A stretch of 25,981 nt of DNA from Nemertoderma westbladi (lineage: Eukaryota; Xenacoelomorpha; Nemertodermatida; Nemertodermatidae). Shown one piece after another: positions 15,869 through 25,981 of the stretch (positions within the stretch are counted from its first letter, which is position 1; every line of letters starts with the position of its first letter). The notes below the pieces were generated by a model. It saw only the letters and a list, made by a program, of their open reading frames with translations, was not told the origin of the DNA and did not search any database. The position numbers and the translations under genes are program-made. The stretch is from contig JAUCBJ010005273.1 of the NCBI GenBank assembly GCA_032718475.1, forward strand, positions 1-25,981, written 5' to 3'.

Positions 15869-18800
15869 TACCCGATCTTTATCTTTTAAGAGTTAACCCA
15901 TAGGATTGCATTGATTTTATCTTTTAAGAGTTAACCCATAGGATTGCATTGATTTTATCTTTTTAAGAGTTAACCCATAGGATTGCATTGATTTTATCTT
16001 TTAAGAGTTAACCCATAGGATTGCATTGATTTTATCTTTTAGGAGTTAACCCATAGGATTGCATTGATTTTATCTTTTAAGAGTTAACCCGATAGGATTG
16101 CATTGATTTTATCTTTTAGGAGTTAACCCATAGGATTGCATTGATTTTATCTTTTAGGAGTTATAACCCATAGGATTGCATTGATTTTATCTTTTAGGAG
16201 TTAACCCATAGGATTGCATTGATTTTATCTTTTAGGAGTTATAACCCATAGGATTGCATTGATTTTATCTTTTAGGAGTTAACCCATAGGATTGCATTGA
16301 TTTTATCTTTTAAGAGTTAACCCATAGGATTGCATTGATTTTATCTTTTAGGAGTTAACCCATAGGATTGCATTGATTTTATCTTTTAAGAGTTAACCCG
16401 ATAGGATTGCATTGATTTTATCTTTTAGGAGTTAACCCATAGGATTGCATTGATTTTATATTTTAAGAGTTAACCCATAGGATTGCATTGATTTTATCTT
16501 TTAAGAGTTAACCCATAGGATTGCATTTATTTTATCTTTTAAGAGTTAACCCATAGGATTGCATTGATTTTATCTTTTAGGAGTTAACCCATAGGATTGC
16601 ATTGATTTTATCTTTTAAGAGTTAACCCATAGGATTGCATTGATTTTATCTTTTAGGAGTTAACCCATAGGATTGCATTGATTTTATCTTTTAAGAGTTA
16701 ACCCATAGGATTGCATTGATTTTATCTTTTAGGAGTTAACCCATAGGATTGCATTGATTTTATCTTTTAGGAGTTAACCCATAGGATTGCATTGATTTTA
16801 TCTTTTAAGAGTTAACCCATAGGATTGCATTGATTTTATCTTTTAAGAGTTAACCCATAGGATTGCATTGATTTTATCTTTTAGGAGTTAACCCATAGGA
16901 TTGCATTGATTTTATCTTTTAAGAGTTAACCCATAGGATTGCATTGATTTTATCTTTTAGGAGTTCACCCATAGGATTGCATTGATTTTATCTTTTAGGG
17001 GTTAACCCATAGGATTGCATTGATTTTATCTTTTAGGAGTTAACCCATAGGATTGCATTGATTTTATCTTTTACGAGTTAACCCATAGGATTGCATTGAT
17101 TTTATCTTTTAGGAGTTAACCCATAGGATTGCATTGATTTTATCTTTTAGGAGTTAACCCATAGGATTGCATTGATTTTATCTTTTAAGAGTTAACCCAT
17201 AGGATTGCATTGATTTTATCTTTTAGGAGTTAACCCATAGGATTGCATTGATTTTATCTTTTAGGAGTTAACCCATAGGATTGCATTGATTTTATCTTTT
17301 ACGAGTTAACCCATAGGATTGCATTGATTTTATCTTTTAAGAGTTAACCCATAGGATTGCATTGATTTTATCTTTTAGGAGTTAACCCATAGGATTGCAT
17401 TGATTTTATCTTTTAGGAGTTAACCCATAGGATTGCATTGCTTTTATCTTTTAAGAGTTAACCCATAGGATTGCATTGATTTTATCTTTTAGGAGTTAAC
17501 CCATAGGATTGCATTGATTTTATCTTTTAGGAGTTAACCCATAGGATTGCATTGATTTTATCTCTTAAGAGTTAACCCATAGGATTGCATTGATTTTATC
17601 TTTTAGGAGTTAACCCATAGGATTGCATTGATTTTATCTTTTAAGAGTTAACCCATAGGATTGCATTGATTTTATCTTTTAGGAGTTAACCCATAGGATT
17701 GCATTGATTTTATCTTTTAAGAGTTAACCCGATAGGATTGCATTGATTTTATCTTTTAGGAGTTAACCCATAGGATTGCATTGATTTTATCTTTTAGGAG
17801 TTAACCCATAGGATTGCATTGATTTTATCTTTTAGGAGTTAACCCATAGGATTGCATTGATTTTATCTTTTAGGAGTTAACCCATAGGATTGCATTGATT
17901 TTATCTTTTAGGAGTTAACCCATAGGATTGCATTGATTTTATCTTTTAGGAGTTAACCCATAGGATTGCATTGATTTTATCTTTTAAGAGTTAACCCGAT
18001 AGGATTGCATTGATTTTATCTTTTAGGAGTTAACCCATAGGATTGCATTGATTTTATCTTTTAGGAGTTAACCCATAGGATTGCATTGATTTTATCTTTT
18101 AGGAGTTAACCCATAGGATTGCATTGATTTTATCTTTTAGGAGTTAACCCATAGGATTGCATTGATTTTATCTTTTAAGAGTTAACCCGATAGGATTGCA
18201 TTGATTTTATCTTTTAGGAGTTAACCCATAGGATTGCATTGATTTTATATTTTAGGAGTTAACCCATAGGATTGCATTGATTTTATCTTTTAAGAGTTAA
18301 CCCGATAGGATTGCATTGATTTTATCTTTTAGGAGTTAACCCATAGGATTGCATTGATTTTATCTTTTAAGAGTTAACCCATAGGATTGCATTGATTTTA
18401 TCTTTTAAGAGTTAACCCGATAGGATTGCATTGATTTTATCTTTTAGGAGTTAACCCATAGGATTGCATTGATTTTATCTTTTAGGAGTTAACCCATAGG
18501 ATTGCATTGATTTTATCTTTTAAGAGTTAACCCGATAGGATTGCATTGATTTTATCTTTTAGGAGTTAACCCATAGGATTGCATTGATTTTATCTTTTAG
18601 GAGTTAACCCATAGGATTGCATTGATTTTATCTTTTAAGAGTTAACCCATAGGATTGCATTGATTTTATCTTTTAAGAGTTAACCCGATAGGATTGCATT
18701 GATTTTATCTTTTAGGAGTTAACCCATAGGATTGCATTGATTTTATCTTTTAGGAGTTAACCCATAGGATTGCATTGATTTTATCTTTTAAGAGTTAATC

Positions 18801-21800
18801 CGATAGGATTGCATTGATTTTAAATTTTAGGAGTTAACCGATAGGATTGCATTGATTTTATCTTTTAGGAGTTAACCCATAGGATTGCATTGATTTTATC
18901 TTTTAGGAGTTAACCCATAGGATTGCATTGATTTTATCTTTTAAGAGTTAACCCGATATGATTGCATTGATTTTATCTTTTAGGAGTTAACCCATAGGAT
19001 TGCATTGATTTTATCTTTTAAGAGTTAACCCGATATGATTGCATTGATTTTATCTTTTAGGAGTTAACCCATAGGATTGCATTGATTTTATCTTTTAGGA
19101 GTTAACCCATAGGATTGCATTGATTTTATCTTTTAAGAGTTAACCCGATAGGATTGCATTGATTTTATCTTTTAGGAGTTAACCCATAGGATTGCATTGA
19201 TTTTATCTTTTAGGAGTTAACCCATAGGATTGCATTGATTTTATCTTTTAGGAGTTAACCCATAGGATTGCATTGATTTTATCTTTTAGGAGTTAACCCA
19301 TAGGATTGCATTGATTTTATCTTTTAGGAGTTAACCCATAGGATTGCATTGATTTTATCTTTTAAGAGTTAACCCATAGGATTGCATTGATTTTATCTTT
19401 TAGGAGTTAACCCATAGGATTGCATTGATTTTATCTTTTAGGAGTTAACCCATAGGATTGCATTGATTTTATCTTTTAGGAGTTAACCCATAGGATTGCA
19501 TTGATTTTATCTTTTAGGAGTTATAACCCATAGGATTGCATTGATTTTATCTTTTAGGAGTTAACCCATAGGATTGCATTGATTTTATCTTTTAAGAGTT
19601 AACCCATAGGATTGCATTGATTTTATCTTTTAGGAGTTAACCCATAGGATTGCATTGATTTTATCTTTTAAGAGTTAACCCGATAGGATTGCATTGATTT
19701 TATCTTTTAGGAGTTAACCCATAGGATTGCATTGATTTTATATTTTAAGAGTTAACCCATAGGATTGCATTGATTTTATCTTTTAAGAGTTAACCCATAG
19801 GATTGCATTTATTTTATCTTTTAAGAGTTAACCCATAGGATTGCATTGATTTTATCTTTTAGGAGTTAACCCATAGGATTGCATTGATTTTATCTTTTAA
19901 GAGTTAACCCATAGGATTGCATTGATTTTATCTTTTAGGAGTTAACCCATAGGATTGCATTGATTTTATCTTTTAAGAGTTAACCCATAGGATTGCATTG
20001 ATTTTATCTTTTAGGAGTTAACCCATAGGATTGCATTGATTTTATCTTTTAGGAGTTAACCCATAGGATTGCATTGATTTTATCTTTTAAGAGTTAACCC
20101 ATAGGATTGCATTGATTTTATCTTTTAAGAGTTAACCCATAGGATTGCATTGATTTTATCTTTTAGGAGTTAACCCATAGGATTGCATTGATTTTATCTT
20201 TTAAGAGTTAACCCATAGGATTGCATTGATTTTATCTTTTAGGAGTTAACCCATAGGATTGCATTGATTTTATCTTTTAGGAGTTAACCCATAGGATTGC
20301 ATTGATTTTATCTTTTAGGAGTTAACCCATAGGATTGCATTGATTTTATCTTTTACGAGTTAACCCATAGGATTGCATTGATTTTATCTTTTAGGAGTTA
20401 ACCCATAGGATTGCATTGATTTTATCTTTTAGGAGTTAACCCATAGGATTGCATTGATTTTATCTTTTAAGAGTTAACCCATAGGATTGCATTGATTTTA
20501 TCTTTTAGGAGTTAACCCATAGGATTGCATTGATTTTATCTTTTAGGAGTTAACCCATAGGATTGCATTGATTTTATCTTTTACGAGTTAACCCATAGGA
20601 TTGCATTGATTTTATCTTTTAGGAGTTAACCCATAGGATTGCATTGATTTTATCTTTTAGGAGTTAACCCATAGGATTGCATTGATTTTATCTTTTAGGA
20701 GTTAACCCATAGGATTGCATTGATTTTATCTTTTAAGAGTTAACCCATAGGATTGCATTGATTTTATCTTTTAGGAGTTAACCCATAGGATTGCATTGAT
20801 TTTATCTTTTAGGAGTTAACCCATAGGATTGCATTGATTTTATCTTTTAAGAGTTAACCCATAGGATTGCATTGATTTTATCTTTTAGGAGTTAACCCAT
20901 AGGATTGCATTGATTTTATCTTTTAAGAGTTAACCCATAGGATTGCATTGATTTTATCTTTTAGGAGTTAACCCATAGGATTGCATTGATTTTATCTTTT
21001 AAGAGTTAACCCATAGGATTGCATTGATTTTATCTTTTAGGAGTTAACCCATAGGATTGCATTGATTTTATCTTTTAGGAGTTAACCCATAGGATTGCAT
21101 TGATTTTATCTTTTAGGAGTTAACCCATAGGATTGCATTGATTTTATCTTTTAGGAGTTAACCCATAGGATTGCATTGATTTTATCTTTTAGGAGTTAAC
21201 CCATAGGATTGCATTGATTTTATCTTTTAGGAGTTAACCCATAGGATTGCATTGATTTTATCTTTTAAGAGTTAACCCGATAGGATTGCATTGATTTTAT
21301 CTTTTAGGAGTTAACCCATAGGATTGCATTGATTTTATCTTTTAGGAGTTAACCCATAGGATTGCATTGATTTTATCTTTTAGGAGTTAACCCATAGGAT
21401 TGCATTGATTTTATCTTTTAGGAGTTAACCCATAGGATTGCATTGATTTTATCTTTTAAGAGTTAACCCGATAGGATTGCATTGATTTTATCTTTTAGGA
21501 GTTAACCCATAGGATTGCATTGATTTTATCTTTTAGGAGTTAACCCATAGGATTGCATTGATTTTATCTTTTAAGAGTTAACCCGATAGGATTGCATTGA
21601 TTTTATCTTTTAGGAGTTAACCCATAGGATTGCATTGATTTTATCTTTTAAGAGTTAACCCATAGGATTGCATTGATTTTATCTTTTAAGAGTTAACCCG
21701 ATAGGATTGCATTGATTTTATCTTTTAGGAGTTAACCCATAGGATTGCATTGATTTTATCTTTTAGGAGTTAACCCATAGGATTGCATTGATTTTATCTT

Positions 21801-24800
21801 TTAAGAGTTAACCCGATAGGATTGCATTGATTTTATCTTTTAGGAGTTAACCCATAGGATTGCATTGATTTTATCTTTTAGGAGTTAACCCATAGGATTG
21901 CATTGATTTTATCTTTTAGGAGTTAACCCATAGGATTGCATTGATTTTATCTTTTAGGAGTTAACCCATAGGATTGCATTGATTTTATCTTTTAGGAGTT
22001 AACCCATAGGATTGCATTGATTTTATCTTTTAGGAGTTAACCCATAGGATTGCATTGATTTTATCTTTTAGGAGTTAACCCATAGGATTGCATTGATTTT
22101 ATCTTTTAGGAGTTAACCCATAGGATTGCATTGATTTTATCTTTTAGGAGTTAACCCATAGGATTGCATTGATTTTATCTTTTAGGAGTTAACCCATAGG
22201 ATTGCATTGATTTTATCTTTTAGGAGTTAACCCATAGGATTGCATTGATTTTATCTTTTAGGAGTTAACCCATAGGATTGCATTGATTTTATCTTTTAAG
22301 AGTTAACCCATAGGATTGCATTGATTTTATCTTTTAGGAGTTAACCCATAGGATTGCATTGATTTTATCTTTTAGGAGTTAACCCATAGGATTGCATTGA
22401 TTTTATCTTTTAAGAGTTAACCCATAGGATTGCATTGATTTTATCTTTTAGGAGTTAACCCATAGGATTGCATTGATTTTATCTTTTAGGAGTTAACCCA
22501 TAGGATTGCATTGATTTTATCTTTTAGGAGTTAACCCATAGGATTGCATTGATTTTATCTTTTAGGAGTTAACCCATAGGATTGCATTGATTTTATCTTT
22601 TAGGAGTTAACCCATAGGATTGCATTGATTTTATCTTTTAAGAGTTAACCCATAGGATTGCATTGATTTTATCTTTTAGGAGTTAACCCATAGGATTGCA
22701 TTGATTTTATCTTTTAGGAGTTAACCCATAGGATTGCATTGATTTTATCTTTTAGGAGTTAACCCATAGGATTGCATTGATTTTATCTTTTAGGAGTTAA
22801 CCCATAGGATTGCATTGATTTTATCTTTTAGGAGTTAACCCATAGGATTGCATTGATTTTATCTTTTAGGAGTTAACCCATAGGATTGCATTGATTTTAT
22901 CTTTTAAGAGTTAACCCGATAGGATTGCATTGATTTTATCTTTTAGGAGTTAACCCATAGGATTGCATTGATTTTATCTTTTAGGAGTTAACCCATAGGA
23001 TTGCATTGATTTTATCTTTTAGGAGTTAACCCATAGGATTGCATTGATTTTATCTTTTAGGAGTTAACCCATAGGATTGCATTGATTTTATCTTTTAGGA
23101 GTTAACCCATAGGATTGCATTGATTTTATCTTTTAGGAGTTAACCCATAGGATTGCATTGATTTTATCTTTTAGGAGTTAACCCATAGGATTGCATTGAT
23201 TTTATCTTTTAAGAGTTAACCCGATAGGATTGCATTGATTTTATCTTTTAGGAGTTAACCCATAGGATTGCATTGATTTTATCTTTTAAGAGTTAACCCA
23301 TAGGATTGCATTGATTTTATCTTTTAAGAGTTAACCCATAGGATTGCATTGATTTTATCTTTTAGGAGTTAACCCATAGGATTGCATTGATTTTATCTTT
23401 TAGGAGTTAACCCATAGGATTGCATTGATTTTATCTTTTAAGAGTTAACCCGATAGGATTGCATTGATTTTATCTTTTAGGAGTTAACCCATAGGATTGC
23501 ATTGATTTTATCTTTTAGGAGTTAACCCATAGGATTGCATTGATTTTATCTTTTAAGAGTTAACCCATAGGATTGCATTGATTTTATCTTTTAAGAGTTA
23601 ACCCGATAGGATTGCATTGATTTTATCTTTTAGGAGTTAACCCATAGGATTGCATTGATTTTATCTTTTAGGAGTTAACCCATAGGATTGCATTGATTTT
23701 ATCTTTTAAGAGTTAATCCGATAGGATTGCATTGATTTTATCTTTTAGGAGTTAACCCATAGGATTGCATTGATTTTATCTTTTAGGAGTTAACCCATAG
23801 GATTGCATTGATTTTATCTTTTAGGAGTTAACCCATAGGATTGCATTGATTTTATCTTTTAAGAGTTAACCCGATAGGATTGCATTGATTTTATCTTTTA
23901 GGAGTTAACCCATAGGATTGCATTGATTTTATCTTTTAAGAGTTAACCCGATATGATTGCATTGATTTTATCTTTTAGGAGTTAACCCATAGGATTGCAT
24001 TGATTTTATCTTTTAGGAGTTAACCCATAGGATTGCATTGATTTTATCTTTTAAGAGTTAACCCGATAGGATTGCATTGATTTTATCTTTTAGGAGTTAA
24101 CCCATAGGATTGCATTGATTTTATCTTTTAGGAGTTAACCCATAGGATTGCATTGATTTTATCTTTTAAGAGTTAACCCATAGGATTGCATTGATTTTAT
24201 CTTTTAAGAGTTAACCCGATAGGATTGCATTGATTTTATCTTTTAAGAGTTAACCCGATAGGATTGCATTGATTTTATCTTTTAGGAGTTAACCCATAGG
24301 ATTGCATTGATTTTATCTTTTAGGAGTTAACCCATAGGATTGCATTGATTTTATCTTTTAAGAGTTAACCCGATAGGATTGCATTGATTTTATCTTTTAG
24401 GAGTTAACCCATAGGATTGCATTGATTTTATCTTTTAGGAGTTAACCCATAGGATTGCATTGATTTTATCTTTTAAGAGTTAACCCGATAGGATTGCATT
24501 GATTTTATCTTTTAGGAGTTAACCCATAGGATTGCATTGATTTTATCTTTTAGGAGTTAACCCATAGGATTGCATTGATTTTATCTTTTAAGAGTTAACC
24601 CGATAGGATTGCATTGATTTTATCTTTTAGGAGTTAACCCATAGGATTGCATTGATTTTATCTTTTAGGAGTTAACCCATAGGATTGCATTGATTTTATC
24701 TTTTAAGAGTTAACCCGATAGGATTGCATTGATTTTATCTTTTAGGAGTTAACCCATAGGATTGCATTGATTTTATCTTTTAGGAGTTAACCCATAGGAT

Positions 24801-25981
24801 TGCATTGATTTTATCTTTTAAGAGTTAACCCATAGGATTGCATTGATTTTATCTTTTAAGGGTTAACCCGATAGGATTGCATTGATTTTATCTTTTAGGA
24901 GTTAACCCATAGGATTGCATTGATTTTATCTTTTAGGAGTTAACCCATAGGATTGCATTGATTTTATCTTTTAAGAGTTAACCCGATAGGATTGCATTGA
25001 TTTTATCTTTTAGGAGTTAACCCATAGGATTGCATTGATTTTATCTTTTAGGAGTTAACCCATAGGATTGCATTGATTTTATCTTTTAGGAGTTAACCCA
25101 TAGGATTGCATTGATTTTATCTTTTAAGAGTTAACCCATAGGATTGCATTGATTTTATCTTTTAGGAGTTAACTCATAGGATTGCATTGATTTTATCTTT
25201 TAGGAGTTATAACCCGATAGGATTGCATTGATTTTATCTTTTAGGAGTTAACCCATAGGATTGCATTGATTTTATCTTTTAGGAGTTAACCCATAGGATT
25301 GCATTGATTTTATCTTTTAAGAGTTAACCCATAGGATTGCATTGATTTTATCTTTTAAGAGTTAACCCGATAGGATTGCATTGATTTTATCTTTGGTTAA
25401 CCCATAGGATTGCATTGATTTTATCTTTTAAGAGTTAACCCGATAGGATTGCATTGATTTTATCTTTTAGGAGTTAACCCATAGGATTGCATTGATTTTA
25501 TCTTTTAAGAGTTAACCCATAGGATTGCATTGATTTTATCTTTTAAGAGTTAACCCGATAGGATTGCATTGATTTTATCTTTTAGGAGTTAACCCATAGG
25601 ATTGCATTGATTTTATCTTTTAGGAGTTAACCCATAGGATTGCATTGATTTTATCTTTTAGGAGTTAACCCGATAGGATTGCATTGATTTTATCTTTTAA
25701 GAGTTAACCCATAGGATTGCATTGATTTTATCTTTTAGGAGTTAACCCATAGGATTGCATTGATTTTATCTTTTAGGAGTTAACCCATAGGATTGCATTG
25801 ATTTTATCTTTTAAGAGTTAACCCATAGGATTGCATTGATTTTATCTTTTAGGAGTTAACCCATAGGATTGCATTGATTTTATCTTTTAAGAGTTAACCC
25901 ATATGATTGCATTGATTTTATCTTTTAGGAGTTAACCCATAGGATTGCATTGATTTTATCTTTTAGGAGTTAACCCATAGG
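15869..25981. repeat. 38-bp satellite array, about 260 units, open at right edge
   Basis: Very homogeneous tandem array of a 38-bp unit: GTTAACCCATAGGATTGCAT, then TGATTTTATCTTTTAGGA. The main variants are TTTTAAGA for TTTTAGGA and a 39-bp form with CCCGAT for CCCAT. Rarer ones are TTATAACCC (16163, 16241, 19523, 25208), TTTTACGAG (17074, 17302, 20356, 20584) and GCATTTATTT (16523, 19805). The CCCGAT form occurs almost only in units beginning with AAGAG, so it marks a sub-lineage. Long stretches are duplicated within the array (see findings). No gene or PA2G4 exon lies in it. It continues past the right edge, so the true length is unknown. Confidence 0.98.

Noticed and set aside
1-25981. Tandem repeats as CRISPR arrays
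   Set aside because: Units follow each other directly with no unique spacers, no cas genes are present, and the surrounding genes are spliced animal genes.
15869-25981. Missing PA2G4 exons hidden in the satellite
   Set aside because: The array is uninterrupted 38-39 bp units with no unique sequence that could encode the next PA2G4 segment.

Overview
The window reads as animal nuclear DNA, most likely from an invertebrate. It has spliced genes with GT...AG introns, a 5'-truncated non-LTR retrotransposon, AT-rich non-coding DNA and four separate minisatellite or satellite arrays. There are no bacterial operons or Shine-Dalgarno signals. The phylum cannot be fixed from the sequence alone.

The unifying feature is one plus-strand gene, the metazoan PA2G4/EBP1 homologue (proliferation-associated 2G4, a catalytically inactive methionine-aminopeptidase-fold protein). 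Three consecutive internal exons are visible at 6319-6424, 12218-12389 and 14346-14479. Their reading frames join without gaps (split codon ATC between the first two, phase 0 between the next two), and together they encode roughly residues 73-212 of the human protein. Exons before 6319 and after 14479 are not visible. Positions 1-6318 therefore look like part of one upstream intron or 5' region, and 14480-25981 like part of one downstream intron or 3' region.

Inside or between those exons lie two apparently intronless genes on the minus strand. The first (9100-11847, 915 aa) is an unrecognised low-complexity protein. It carries eight copies of an F-x-x-L-D-x-x-Y motif, repeated CxxC clusters, a polyproline run, a basic tract and a duplicated C-terminal 39-residue block. 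It sits in the 5.8-kb PA2G4 intron. The second (14766-15788, 340 aa) is a double-hotdog acyl-CoA thioesterase of the ACOT8/TesB family. Its catalytic Asp-Ser-Gln set is visible but there is no C-terminal peroxisomal SKL signal. It starts about 80 bp from a giant satellite.

Repeats by region: 1-1345, a 53-bp array with BamHI-type GGATCC cores; 2034-3073, a truncated LINE with a (TAG)n tail, flanked on both sides by copies of a 32-bp repeat whose main array is 3074-3735; about 3961-6198, a 31-bp array rich in TTAGG/TTTAG pentamers, ending only 120 bp before a PA2G4 exon; and about 15869-25981 (open at the right edge), a 38-bp satellite of roughly 260 units with long-range internal duplications of kilobase size.

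The remaining intronic DNA is AT-rich. It holds hairpins, a probable MITE, two CTCF-like sequences and a small dispersed repeat. No tRNA, rRNA or CRISPR was seen.
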